From Atherinomorus stipes (lineage: Eukaryota > Chordata > Actinopteri > Atheriniformes > Atherinidae), in NCBI GenBank assembly GCA_023101725.1, contig JALJCO010008684.1:572501-636500 (forward strand): a stretch of 64,000 nucleotides of DNA. Direction: 5' to 3'. Positions 51,259 through 63,579 of this stretch are shown here, one piece after another. Below the pieces are notes generated by a model, which worked only from the letters and a program-made list of their open reading frames with translations, ran no database searches and was not told the DNA's origin. The position numbers and the translations under genes were made by a program. The first letter of the stretch is position 1, and the number at the start of each line of letters is the position of its first letter.

Positions 51259-53827
51259 CTGTGGGAGGAATTATGGGTTGTTTTATTAATTGAGCAAATT
51301 CTGGTGGTTTAGGCCACGAGTAGATGTCACACTGTAAAATGTAACGTTGGCTTTAAATGAATGTATTGAGTAGACATAACTTCATATTAATCTAGTTGTT
51401 ATCGATATTCATCTTAAATCGGTGTATGTACTTCGGAGTACAAAAGGTTAGATTAATTGTTGCACTAAAGCTGATTCAGTGTAAATAAGATGAAAATGTG
51501 TTATGATGATGAGGGGAATTGGTGCACAATGCTGTAAACTTCTATTTAAACTTAGAGGAAATTCACTGTATGCAACTTTGTACTTACAGTTCAGTAGTCA
51601 AATAATAGTTGAAATTACTGAAAACATTTTTTAAAGAACTTTTTTTTTTTAATTTGGCTAATCAATAATTCACATGACAAAAAAATATTACAAGGTTTTC
51701 AGTAAGAGCTAAAGAATTTTAGATTATTTTAAGGTTATGCTCATTTTCTAATCATAGACTTAAAATGTCTATAAAAGTATCTCTTCTTTGTTTTGTTTTG
51801 TTTTTGTTTGTTTTCTTATTGTTTCACAGTTATGATAAATAACTCCTAACACTTTAAAGCCTGATCTGAGAAGAAAAGAGCAAAATATATATATATTTTT
51901 TAATCAGAAGTCTTTATTTGGTCTTACAACAAATTGCAAAATTATAATAATGATGATAAAGTTATGAAATGGGTCTTGGAAAATGTATGTATCGAACAGG
52001 ATATGCACACCATTTGAGGTGTTCAATTATTTAGCAAGAATGAAATGCAAAGGACGCATATATCACCCTTGATAATTTCTACCTCCAAAGACAGAATTAT
52101 ACACTCTTACACCAATTTCTGCTGCAAAGCAGCTGAAAGCAATTTTTTAAAAAATCTAAGTAACATGAACCTGAAACCATCATGAAAAGATTCACATCTT
52201 AATTTAAATGGATTTGATCACATCAAGTTTCTTGTACAGTGCAATGTAATTACACTCCAATTAATCTGATTAATTCTACAAACTCAAAACGTTAACTCAA
52301 GTTTCTAAAACTTTCTTTCTGGCTACAATTTTTTTTAATTATTATAATAAAGCCAACTAGTTGGATTTTACAGTGCAATAAGTATCAAGCTGAGCTTTCA
52401 AGTACTGTAGGCTACTGCTCAAAAATATAGGGAACACTTAAAACAACACAATATAGCTCCAAGTGTCCCCCTTTTTTTAGTAGAATATTTCTGATTTAGA
52501 TATAACAAACTGTTTAAAGGACGAAAACTTCGTGTTACCTTTTGAGGTTTGTCCAGATGAGAAATTTAGCGCATCTCTGTGCGTAATTGGCACCACTGGA
52601 GAAGTGATTTCATATTTCCACTTGGCAGTATCGTCTTCACGAGGCTATACCTCGTTCTGTGTTCACCAGTGGTGATCTCTCAACGAATAGATAACCCTGA
52701 CATCCTCTGGCGTCAGCTCCGTTCACTCCCTTCGGCAGCATGGCAGTAATCCTCGGTGCCTCTTCGGTGCGTCCAGTGGTCAGTGCGCCCCGGGGTAAAT
52801 CCCCAAAACGAGGAGGAGGAGCTCGTTAGCGCGACCCCCGACCGGGAGAGCGGAGCTCGGTGATGGACCGCAAGCGACAGGCCGCGGCGCCGGGGCACAA
52901 GGAGCGCACAGGGCCGCACAGTACCACGGGGGAATTATGAAACAGGAGCAAGTGGACCATGGCAAAATGTCGTGTTAAGTGAAATGAAAACAACAAGCAA
53001 TTTCCCAGTTACACATCTGAAATTGCAACTTGTTGCAGCTTAAATAAGGAATTAATGTACTGACATGGAACAAAGTGTATCTTGCATTACGTCATTCTTT
53101 TACTTTCACAGATCATTCCAAGCAGATAATTTACCTTTAATATAAAAATACATATTTGGTAAATATTTCCTTCAGTTTCCAGTAGGTGTTTTGTGCTTCT
53201 GGGACATTTTTCTTCATGCTGTGACAAAGGAAATCCACAGTCTAATTAACCGTATAACACAGCTGGCAGACACAAAAGCAAAGACCACAAGGACAATTCA
53301 CCAGGCAAGGTTGTTTTATTTCATTCTTGCAATATAATTTAAAGAAAAATCTATAGAAAACAGATTCTTGTTGACTCAAAAGCATTCAGAGACAGAGCAA
53401 GGAAATTACACAAGCTATTAACCTGTCATCTACCTGCATATTTCTGTTGGGAAGCTTCAGTCAACCAGAGTCCTGTATTCAATCACCAAAATAAGGATGC
53501 TCATCATTCATTTGCTGGAAACTTCATGGAAAAACAAACTAAATAAGGCTACTTTCAATAGTCTTTAACGGTTATCAGTAAACAGAGTAGAGTTTTGGAT
53601 GAGAACTTGCAGTATAGTGTAAGCTCTACATTATTGGGCAATTGGTTCGCTTCCATCTCGTTAAACTTCACGTTTACTGGTAGTGTCTCCTGACCACATC
53701 CCCAATGAAGCAACAGCGGAGGCTCTGATGTTCAATCAGCACAACTCCCAACTTTGTTTAGCAAACAGCGTTTCCACCACAAGTCCGGTCAAACGCTAAA
53801 AGATACGTCTGGATTGTTCCGGTTTAC
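51259..53827. other. Space between best2 and get3
   Basis: Apart from the CpG-rich block at 52690-52940 it is AT-rich and holds no supported exon. The best2 leader exon is expected here. Confidence 0.5.
52690..52940. promoter_or_regulatory. CpG-island-like segment, candidate best2 promoter / non-coding first exon
   Basis: This 250-base block is strikingly rich in G+C and CpG (many CG dinucleotides, GCGCC, CGCGG) inside AT-rich surroundings. It sits 1.5 kb upstream of the best2 start codon. On the - strand a donor-like AAAAG|GTAACA at about 52538 could splice to the acceptor at 51258/51259, giving a non-coding first exon. An open frame of about 68 codons crosses the block on the - strand but resembles no family I know. 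The assignment to best2 is inferred from position. Confidence 0.5.
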
Positions 53828-53833
53828 TTTATT
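53828..53833 (-). promoter_or_regulatory. get3: Candidate polyadenylation signal of get3
   Basis: AATAAA on the - strand lies about 670 bases after the get3 stop codon. The intervening stretch would be the 3' UTR and includes a GT microsatellite (54281-54302). Another AATAAA occurs further downstream near 53315. Confidence 0.4.
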
Positions 53834-54280
53834 GCAATAACAAGGATAGTTTTAGCAAAGAACAAAAAGTGCTGAAGACATTTTTTTCCATCGCCCTGCC
53901 GTTAAACCCTGATTCTAGAAATTTGGATGGAACGTCTCGGTGTCTGGGAGAGAAATGTGTTTGTAGTTTTAGCTGGAAAGTGAAACTGGAGAACAGACGG
54001 AGCCACCGAATCACACAGCAAATGAAACCTGAAAGCTGGTTTATCCTGTACATACAGCACCATCACTGCTTACACTTTTTCACAACTTAGGCTTGACACT
54101 GCAGAGGATGAAGGAGGTTTTTTTTTTTCTTTCTTGATTTTGAGAAAAGGTTAAATGCATTACAATATAAGACGAGAACTGCCACAGAGGATATGAAAAC
54201 AAGAGAAGGTGAAGTGAGAGTAAGGCAGTACACATATACAACATATACGCTGCCTTATCTCACAGTACAGCGGCATCTGT

Positions 54281-54302
54281 GTGTGTGTGTGTGTGTGTGT
54301 GT
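54281..54302. repeat. GT microsatellite in the get3 3' UTR
   Basis: About eleven GT units on the + strand. Confidence 0.9.
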
Positions 54303-54499
54303 TTGTGATTTCATCAGCTCCCCTTCGGTGTGGGTGTGTGTCTTGCTGTGATGGTGGTCTGTTTCAGAGGACTGTGGATGATCTTGAGGTCGTTACTGGA
54401 GGGCTTGAGGCTGGTTTGTGGGTGGACTTCAGAGGAGGAGAATTCAGACAGCTGAAGTGTTGAGGGGGGGATCCGGAGGAGGTCCTGCCAGGGAGGGAA

Positions 54500-57400
54500 T
54501 CACTTGTTCGGGGGTTTGTAGGGTTCCAGAAGTTGCTTTGAGAATGTGTTGACCTTGTCTGCACCTCGAACTTCATGGGGGAGTAGTGGCAGCTTGACTA
54601 TGTGGAAATCTTCATAAAGGTCCTCCATCTTTAAAACAAATAAATAAAAGCATCTGATATTTAACTGCAAATATTTTAAAAACTAAATAATTCAAAGGAT
54701 GAACTTGAGCCATACCTGATCTAAATATTTGGACTGAATTTTATGCCGGGCTTCACACATTTTACACGGCCTCTCTGCGTCAGGGAAGACGAGTTGGTTG
54801 ACGATGATGTTGTGCGTGTCGATGCGGCACTTTGCCAATTCCTGGATCAGCCGCTCCGTCTCGTAGAGCGACAGGAACTCTGCGATGCACACACAGATGA
54901 AGGTGGTCTGCTCCTGATGCGCGCAAGCAAAGCAGAGGAAGGGGAGACAGCCACAAAACATATAAATACTCGTACCTTAATCCCACTGCCAAAATCTCAT
55001 AGCTCTTAATTGTGTGTTCTTGCTACATTGTGAGAACCATTTTGCACTTTTAACCAACAAAGTGAGAAAATTTTGGGAAATAAGTGAGGACATTTTGGCT
55101 AGTCTTCACTTAAAAAGCCTTAAAAAAACCAAAAACATTTTTGAGGCTCAAGATTTGGTTTTAGAGCTTAAGTGACAATGACCCTGTTAACATGAGAGTT
55201 TTATTTCCTCTAATTCAGAATACAAGTTAATTCCACTTTAAGAAAACCATGTAAACCTGTAATTCCCAGTGAAAACGATAATTCCGAATAAAACTTAATT
55301 CTGAACTAAGTGGCTGGTTTATTCCTCTTTTAATTCTGAATAAAATAATCCCCCGTAATGTAAACCTTTTCTCCACTCGGCAGTTATTTCCTGTTCTGCG
55401 CATGCTCCTTCCCTTTTCCTGTTATAACAGCGCTTGTTGAAGCGCACATGAAAAACGCGCTAGACCCGTGCCAGCCGCCGGAACAGAAGTAGCATGTTGG
55501 TGTTGAGCTGCTGCTACAAAACTACAATCAAAATACAGTGAAAATCCGTGTTATGTGGTTTTCATGTCATAGTCGAAACGAAAAGGAGCAGGAACCGGCA
55601 TCTGTGTACTTCCGGGTAGACGTAAACGGACGTAAATACGTCACACCCGCCCCCTGTCCAATCAGATCCCTTCCTAACCCCCGGATCTAAGCGGAATTAG
55701 ATAAACGTGTTTTCCATGTAAACCTTAATTCAGAATTCTTATTTCCATGTAAACACATTTACATGGAACATCATGTGACCGGGGCCAATTACGTTTTGGT
55801 TAGGGTTAGGCAATCAGTTGTGATGGTTAGGTTAGGGTATGGGGCTAGGGAATGCATTATGTTAATGACTGTCCTCACAAATATAGAAGTACAAGGATGT
55901 GTGTGCGTTATGCATCTGTATGTCTGTGCACAAACTTTTATTCTCCTGTTTTTTACCTTCATAAACAACTTTGTGCTGCATTTATCATTATGAAAAGTGC
56001 TAAACAAAGCTGCGATTGACTGATAAAGAGAGCCTTTCATTTGTCCAGTGAAATACTTATTAAATACATACATAAATTTTGATTTCTACGAAAAAAAATT
56101 TCAACGCGTACATGCAACTGAAACAAAGTGAAAACAAATGCGCACTCTTGTAAAAAAATACCATTGAGATTCTGCGGATGTGCAGTTTCTTTTTTTAAGT
56201 ATACTTAACAGAGAACTAAGATGTTGTTTAGACTCTGTGAACATACTGCAAGTCCTACAACAGTGTAACAACAAGCTGGAGGTACAGCTGCAACTGACAT
56301 GATCTCTGATAAGTCAGCTATGAGCTGCCTGTTGGTCCCTGCTACCGCTTTACTGAAGCACATTTCATCCAATTCACTTTACTGCTCCAATTATGTTTCC
56401 ATCTTTTGTTACGCTCACATACATTCCAGGTTAATATCCATCTTAGTGCCACAATGGTGTGTTAGGGCCGTGCAATTAATCAAAATTTGATTGTGATTTC
56501 AATTTTCATGTCAAACGATCTCTAAACTCATAATCAGGTTGAAATGATTCATTTGCTATTTTTCTTTACACAATTTCTTAAAGATATGCATGCACAATAC
56601 ATTTCTTTCCACGTATCCCACCTACAACCTACACTCGTGCAGCTGAAGAGTGAAGGAAGTGTGTTGTCCTTTGCGTAAATCACGTGTTTTTTGACAGGGA
56701 GAAAAAATGCTGAATACATGTATCATGCAACTAAAAAAATAATTGTTTGAATAAACAGGATTTCAATATTGATCAAAATAATCATAATAATGATTTTTTT
56801 TTTCCATAATCAAGCAGCCCTATGGTGTGATGGTGAGCACTGTCACCTCTAGGGGTGGTTGCTTTTTTGTTACATGGCAATGAGGACATAAACGATTCAG
56901 AATCAATGTCCAAATGTTTAAAAAAAGAGACTTTTTCATTGTTAATGCTAGTTAAGGAAAGCAAATGGCAAACTCCAAATTGCAGGAGGTCATGCGACAG
57001 ACACTATGGTTAAGTGTGAAATCTGACTTGTGCTACTTACAGGGTCTTTAAACTGCTCGCTGACTGATCGAATGACTGGCAGAGTTTCTTCAAGCTTGGA
57101 GGCCAGCTGGTCTGCGTTCATGTCGCCCAGACCAAGCATGTTACACATCTATAAAAAGAAAAGAGAAAAAAAAAGCAATTAAATGCTGCAGTTGAGTCTA
57201 ATCAGGATGGGATAGACAGATCTGCTTATTCCTCCTCACCTGAGAAATGAAGGGGCTGATTTGGTTCTTGATCTGCATGAGGCGACCTAAACCTCGCTCC
57301 ACAATGGTGGGAAAGTTGAGCAGACGCAGTGTGTGGCCAGTAGGAGCAGTATCAAAGACCACAACCGAGAAGTTCATTCCTTTCACTAACCTGAGACACA

Positions 57401-59365
57401 AGTGGACAACCATGCTGAGTCAGTGTGGCATAGTCTCTTAAAAAAAAAAAAACTCACCATTAACATAGATAAAATGTATCTGGCTTCAAGTTTTTTTGTT
57501 TTTTTTTTATACCTCATGACCTCTGCATAGCTCATGGCCTCGTCAATGCCAGGGAAAGCACTCATGGCCTCCTGCATCATCTTCTTGCCCATGCTGAGCA
57601 TATTGTCCTCCTCAAAGAACTCGTCAGGCAGCTCCGCCACACCCAGACTGGGGTCAATCTCCTGTTTTTGTGAAAACAGGAGATTCATACATTGACTTTT
57701 TTTTTTTAAAAAACCCACCAACTTATAAATGTTCTGCTAATGTTTTCTACCCTGCAGTGATTCAGTCTGTAACAGAGGTGTTTGTAAGACTCACTCAAAA
57801 CTGACTAGCCTCATGATGATGAGATGGTGAAATATGATTTTCCAAAAACAGAACAAATAAATCTCTTTGTTTGGAGAATCTTTTTAAAGATACTTCTAAG
57901 ACAGCAAAAATAAAAAATGTGAACTATATTAAGACTTTTGACAAAGGAAAATCAGAAGTGAAAACATTTAATTAAGGCTGAAATCAATACAGACCTAAAG
58001 CTTAAGTTAAAGTTTGCTTCCATAAATGCAAATGACTTTGAATTACTTCCATTTAACAAGATTTCATGTTGAAAAACTTGTGGTTTGTAAGCTTTAATGA
58101 AGTTCTTTATCAATGCACAACAGCTAAGGGGTCGGGCAGAAGACAAAATCCACCGTTGTCGTGGTTATAATCATATAATACTAAGCTGGCTGTATGACCA
58201 AAGAATGTTTAGCTCTTGAATCTTACAGGAAAAAACACCTTTTCATCAATTTCAGGCCCAGTTTTTTTTAACTTGTAAAGTGCATTACAGTCATCTCTCT
58301 TCTCTAATAACTTTAGTTCAGTATGATGTGAGATTTCAAAATGTGGCATGACTTACCATTGCAAAGAGGTTGTCGTAACCCTTGACCTTGGTAGGCACCT
58401 TAGAAAACTTTTGGTCAAAAGCATCAGAGATGTTATGGGCAGGATCTGTGGAGATGATTAGGACGCTCTCCCTGACAGCAGCCAGCTGGACAGCCAAACT
58501 ACAACTGGGGGGGGAGCATAGACAACAGGTTTGTACTGTACAGAGACAGGTGATATCTTTAATTTATACACTTCACTAGCTTTCCTCAGCAACCTCAACA
58601 AACGGGCAACAAAGCTATTGAAGAAAAACTGATTCCTGTAATCAAAGGTGTGAGAATGTTTTTCCAATTTTGAGGTCAAGATTTCTAGTAATGACATCAT
58701 TATTAACGTTACAAAATTACAGGAAGAAAGAGCACTTATCTGAGGTCTTTGAATGTATTTATTTTCGTATTTATTTCTCATACGGTTCTCATACTTGACA
58801 TGTGAACCCGGTCATCCAACATTGTTAGGAAAACTTTAAGCCTGATTGGTTAACGTTGTTTGTCCAACAATGTTAATGGTTTGAGGCACGAAGTTGCTGG
58901 CAATTATCCAAGCGGTAGAGAGACGGATGAATCCATGTGTCAGCTGGCTAGCGTTAGCTGCTGACTGTGCTTGACAGCGTTCAACTACCCGGCAAACTAA
59001 CACAGATGCTAAATTACTTCCCGCAAACTGGTGTAAATGATCTTTTAAATCCGATCCATCTTAGGCAGAGAGCTTACGCCCGTGAAATTCTCGCTACAGC
59101 ATATGAAAAACCTTAATTGTTTTTCTGACAGACCCACGTCAACTTGTATGGACAGCTAGCTTAAGAAGGCTATCTTAGCTAGCGACCCAGCCCAGTAGAT
59201 ATGAGCATTTCCTCCTACTCACCTACACGTCGTTTTTCCGACACCGCCTTTTCCACCGACAAAAATCCATTTCAAAGATTTCTGTTCGATAATATTTTTC
59301 AGAGTTGGTTCTAAGGGCTCCACATCAGGTGCATCTTCAAATTCGTCTTCCAATGAAGCTGCCAT
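54500..59365 (-). CDS. get3: Get3/ASNA1 (TRC40), tail-anchored protein targeting ATPase (complete, 7 coding exons)
   Basis: This cytosolic homodimeric ATPase captures tail-anchored proteins and hands them to the ER receptor. Coding exons in transcript order are 59223-59365, 58357-58504, 57513-57661, 57240-57390, 57041-57148, 54716-54913 and 54500-54628. The joined frame is 341 codons plus TGA, the usual vertebrate length. Visible motifs are the deviant P-loop [10 protein letters not shown] (37-46), switch I DPAHN (68-72), switch [10 protein letters not shown] (160-167), and the zinc-binding CxxC at C283/C286 within PCKMC. No key residue is missing. The chosen ATG at 59365-59363 sits in a good context (A at -3, G at +4) and starts the conserved N-terminus. 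It lies about 100 bases from a Tc1-like remnant, so the promoter is short or overlaps the repeat. The intron between exons 5 and 6 (54914-57040) holds two inverted-repeat elements. asna1 is the older symbol. Confidence 0.97.
55190..55765. mobile_element. MITE-like element in get3 intron 5
   Basis: Left words CTAATTCAGAATAC and CCATGTAAACC are mirrored at the right by TCCATGTAAACCTTAATTCAGAATTC, and AATTCTGAATAAA recurs inside. The exact ends are unclear. Confidence 0.5.
56463..56822. mobile_element. hAT-like MITE in get3 intron 5
   Basis: Ends TAGGGCCGTGCAATTAATC and GATTATGG...GCAGCCCTA are inverted repeats (complement TAGGGCTGCTTGATTATGG). Flanks TGGTGTGT (56455-56462) and TGGTGTGA (56823-56830) match at 7 of 8 bases. 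Confidence 0.8.
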
Positions 59366-59462
59366 CTTGTCTGTGTACAGTCAACGTACCGCTTAGGTGG
59401 GATGTACCCAGACTGCTGCGTTCACGGGTTCTCGGAGAGCAGACCATCAAAGCAGAAGCAAT

Positions 59463-59711
59463 GAACAAAACTGTCCCAGACACATTAGAGCACCTTTCCC
59501 ATGAACAGTGGACCAGAATAACTGTCAACAGGTGTAGAAGTCTTTTTGAATATCATTTTTAATATTTCTGTCTAACCGCAATTCAAAATCAATGTCATGA
59601 TTTTTATAGAATTTTTTATTTATGTTTACTTTTGTCAATTTCATCTTATTTCACTGACAGGTGTGTTTTTCCCGTCTTTAATTTGAGAGTACGAATAATT
59701 TTGAGGATGAC
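59463..59711 (+). mobile_element. 3' end of a Tc1-like transposon, copy B, just upstream of get3
   Basis: Collinear with copy A at 42064-42420. It ends ACGAATAATTTTGAGGATGA and is followed by an AT run (59718-59735). A short frame reads NKTVPDTLEHLSHEQWTRI before a stop. It begins about 98 bases from the get3 start codon. Confidence 0.7.
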
Positions 59712-60029
59712 GCTGCATATATATATATATATATCTTAGAAGAAGCAGGACATGTTTACATTAGAGTTTTATGAAAAGTTTATTAACTTGTATTGTCCTG
59801 TCTTAATGAGTAAATTAAAAATGAGGTTAAAATGTTATAAGTAAATGGCACAGACAAAAGTAGGAAGACAGACAAAAAACTCCAACATAAACAGAAACTA
59901 AAATGAAAGTGTGCATGTAGTTTTAAGGTCTGCACAAAAGTAAGTTTGTCTGCTTGGCCTCCTTTTTTCTTTTTAGAGGTGATGGATTCTTCAGGAACGT
60001 TAAAACCAGAACATCCTTCAAACTCTTAA

Positions 60030-61363
60030 AGGTACAGTATATAAATAAAATCAAAGGTCAATGGCAGAAAAACGTGATATAAAATTCAAAACTGTGTTTC
60101 TATTGATGTGTAATTGCTGCACTAGAATAGCTGTTATGTTAATTTTCTTTGAATGAGTCATTTATATCTACTTGCAGGGTGGTGCACATATGGAGGCTGC
60201 CATATTTGTTCCACCATTTTTACTACGGTGTCCCTGAATGGACAAAAGAATGAGTGTGAAGTAAGAACCCACTGAACTTTAAAACTGCTGTACTAGCTTT
60301 GTTTAATGGTAGTTAGAGCACTGTTTGGGATCAGTAATGCCTTAAAGGTGCCATGACATCAAATTTCACTTTTCTGGGGTTTTGAGTGTATAATATGATC
60401 TGTTGTGCACTGATGAGGCCATGTGAATGTCAGAGTGAGAATCAAAGTTCCTGTTTATGGTCTGTCAGCTTTGTCTCTCTGCTCAGAAACAGTTGAATCA
60501 GACAGCAGGCTATCATTCTACGTAGTTCTATCATTCTACGTAATTTAATTGCTCCAATAAGAGCACACTATCAAGTAAACAGCGCGCGCCCCCCCCTCTC
60601 TCTCTCTCCTAACGGTTTATGCACCGTCCGCTCCCCCCTCCCCTCCCTGTCTGATTCAGCTTCGTGTATGGAGCTAGTAGTAACTTCTGTGCAGTCAGGT
60701 CTGGATTTTCAAACAAATGGATTTAAAAGAAAACTTCTGCAGCAACACTGAGGGAGGCGACCACAACCTTGTCATTACCTGTAAGTTTATTTATTTTCTA
60801 AATGCTGTCTTGTCTGATAAACGTAGCTCACACTGTCTGAAGTGCCCATGTTGCTAGCAGTTAGCCTTTAGCAAACTCCGACCACAGCTTGACCTAGATT
60901 CTCCAAATAAGGTCATAGCCAAATAAGGTGTAGCCAATCAAAATGAAGTCAACGTGGTCTCCGGGCAAAGCTCCATATCATCACCGGACCCAACTGTATT
61001 ACTGAGGAAGTGAGGTCTGGCGTTTCAAAACAATACTCCGCTGTAAAAAAATGCCGTTTTTTTTTCTTTGGAGTATTTACATATGCAGTAATGCCAACAA
61101 CATAAACTAGTTTTTAACTGCTATGTCATCACTCCTTTAAAAGACATAAAAGTAGTTACTCATAGTACAGTCATTGCTAGACCTGAGACCACTGGATCCA
61201 CTCACAGATAAAAACATATTTATGTCTGGGAGAATTTTGACCACTAACAGCCACCATACTTTCACTGGAGTGCTTAGAATATGAAGTCATTTGAAAGAAA
61301 ACATCTTTTCTTGCATTACCCATCTTTACCACTAGATGTCAGTAATTCTTACATACTGTACCT
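60030..61363. mobile_element. TTAA-flanked non-autonomous element, copy 2, interrupted
   Basis: Ends AGGTACAGTATAT and ACATACTGTACCT lie between TTAA at 60026-60029 and 61364-61367. Collinear in reverse orientation with 46038-46575 except for the 791-bp insertion at 60346-61136. Confidence 0.85.
60346..61136. mobile_element. Second TTAA-target element nested in copy 2
   Basis: TTAA at 60342-60345 and 61137-61140 brackets ends AGGTGCCATGACATCAAAT and, on the complement, AGGAGTGATGACATAGC. Copy 1 has the unoccupied site GCCTTAAAAGACAT on its complement. The interior has no coding frame that I recognise. Confidence 0.82.
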
Positions 61364-61572
61364 TTAAAGTTGATCACACAAATGACCTGTTACAGAGTAC
61401 ACAAGTTCCCACTTCTAACTTGAGTCCACAAGCTGTAGCTGTTGCCATATACTGTCAGATAAGTGAAGTTAAAAATTTAAGTGCAATTCTCTTAAAACTA
61501 TCAGTTTGTCAGCATTGTCACTGCAGTAAAAATTCCAATTCCAAAAAGAACTAAAGGACCAAGTTTGGGAAT

Positions 61573-61578
61573 CAGTGC
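61573..61578 (-). promoter_or_regulatory. Candidate polyadenylation signal of the TOM1-family gene
   Basis: AATAAA on the - strand lies about 390 bases after the stop at 61965, just before the TTAA-flanked repeat that ends at 61363. Confidence 0.4.
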
Positions 61579-61964
61579 CCCATTTATTCTCATCAACACA
61601 AAATCAGCTCTCTGGTTCGAAGGCACATGATGGTGTCAATATTAAACATATTTACTGCATAATTATTTGCTATTACTTAACTGTAAACACAAAGTTTTTG
61701 CTCACATTAATATGATAATAATACATCTTAAATAAAGTCACATCAAGGTGTTTTATCTGTACATAAAGACAACAAACAGCAGAATTATGAGAAAAACAGC
61801 ATTTACTCTACGAAATGAGTTTGATTAGGCAGTAGTTTTTATAGTCTGGTTTTGATTGTGTGAACACAGAAAACCAAACTGTGCACAGCATGCGTCTCAT
61901 AAACATTTTAATTTCATAGCATGACCATTAACCTGCACCCACTCCCTCTTATTTCTTCCCACAC

Positions 61965-62570
61965 TCAGAGTGAAAAAAGCTGGTCATGCGACGTGTCCTG
62001 TTGTCGGGAAGATTGTGGTGGAGGTCTGGGTGTGGTGGACGGCACATTGTGAACAGTCATGCTGCCGTGGTCCGCTGCCTTTGCTCGATCCTCCAGAAAC
62101 TTATCAAATTCTGAGAGAAACATGTGCTCTTATGAATACGTCATCATGCACAACAATGGGAGTATTGTGAAACTTATCTTTACGCTCAAAGGGCAACAAA
62201 GGTCGACCTACCTTCACTAGACACTCCCTCACAAACTGAGGACTGTTCTTCCTGCTTATTTAAAAGAAAACAAAAAACAGTAAAGCTTTTGGGTTTTTTT
62301 TTTCCTCTTTTACTCACACCTGTTGCACATGCTCTCACTTACCACGTCACAGGAAAGCCATCTGTCAATATCATTCTGCACAGAGTTTTTCGCCGGTGGA
62401 ATCTAAGAGAAATGACAATGGAAGGAGAAACAGGATGATCCTTAACTATAGAGTATTGATCCAGAGTTGGCTTCTGTGTGTGTTACTGTGGTATACACAC
62501 CCCTCCTGTGACCTGCAACCTTGAGTCCAGAGCTCCTGCAAGGCCCTCCACAGCTCCGGGGTCCTCATAC
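61965..62570 (-). CDS. tom1: TOM1-family endosomal adaptor, C-terminal exons only (partial; 5' part outside window)
   Basis: TOM1 and TOM1L2 are VHS-GAT adaptors that bind ubiquitinated cargo, endofin/Tollip and clathrin on endosomes. Only the C-terminal tail is here. Exons in transcript order are 62501-62570, 62343-62402, 62212-62251 and 61965-62110, with GT-AG junctions and one open frame of 104 residues ending in TGA at 61967-61965. Diagnostic pieces are GLAGALDSR in the first exon, NDIDRWLSCDV in the second, and EEFDKFLEDRAKAAD across the last junction, followed by a Pro-rich linker and a terminal LFSL. These match the order of motifs in TOM1/TOM1L2 tails. AAD after the FDKFLE motif leans to TOM1, while YEDP leans to TOM1L2, so the paralogue is uncertain. 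The VHS and GAT domains are not in the window. No exon is seen from 62571 to 64000, which reads as intron. Confidence 0.8.
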
Positions 62571-63154
62571 CTGACACTGCAGCCACATATTCACACACAC
62601 CAGCGAGATGCACACACATCATTAGAAAACCTAAATTAGTCCCCGTCATAAACAGGAGAAAAGCTGCACGTATACTCACAACTAAGATCATTTACCTTGT
62701 TTAAAAAAGAATTGGTGACTTAAATTGCACCAAAATGCAAATAAATAACTAAGACAAGATAAATATTATCTGAATTTCATAGCTCATGGAGAAGGCTTGT
62801 TTTTGTTCATTAATGGTCTCCTTTATGGGAAAGGTTCTCTATATGTTTCTTTTGAGCTGTGGATAAACTCTGACTTTCAAAAATTCAAAACTTCCTCTAA
62901 TGGCAAAAGTAACCCCATTCTCACAAAGGATGAATGTAATTAAAGATGTTTTAAAATGTAAAAACCAACTGCTTTGGAAGTACTGGATTCTCATGATAAT
63001 CTCTAACTATGTTCTCTTGAGCTTTCAGGTGTGTTGACATCTTTTCAGCTTGATGCAGGGCTGCAGCTTAAAGTAAAAGAGATGTCTTATTTATAAATAA
63101 ATAAAATTTAAATAAAGAAAAATTCAATCATTCACTTATCTATTTATTCTTTTA

Positions 63155-63470
63155 TAGTTATAGGGCTGCACCACAGAGGTGTGGTGGTCAGCACTGCATC
63201 CTCACAGCAAAAGGGTGACCAATTCTAGCCTCGGCTGGGGGAGTTGGGGTGTTCAAGCAGGGGCCTTTCTGTGTGGAGTTTGCACTCTCTCACTGTGTAT
63301 TCGTAGGTTTTTAATAATGGGTGTCTAACCATTTAATTAATCTGGTTTCTCCAGGTTCTCCGTTATCCGAACATCCAAAGACATGCATGTTAGGTTAATT
63401 GGTCACTCTAAACTTTCCCATGGGGTGAATATGAGGGTGTTTATTTGAGTCTTTTTGTGTCCCTGATGAA
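63155..63470 (+). mobile_element. Degenerate SINE-like dispersed repeat
   Basis: GTGGTGGTCAGCACTGCATCCTCACAGCAA, then GGCCTTTCTGTGTGGAGTTTG, then CCAAAGACATGCATGTTAGG and TTAATTGGTCACTCTAAA are the ordered blocks of a very common fish repeat. A short piece of its head also occurs at 56823-56855. Confidence 0.65.
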
Positions 63471-63489
63471 TTCTGAGAAAAAATATAAA

Positions 63490-63497
<8 letters not shown>

Positions 63498-63577
<80 letters not shown>
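63498..63577. repeat. Compound TA / GA microsatellite
   Basis: About twenty-two TA units pass directly into about eighteen GA units. Confidence 0.95.
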
Positions 63578-63579
<2 letters not shown>

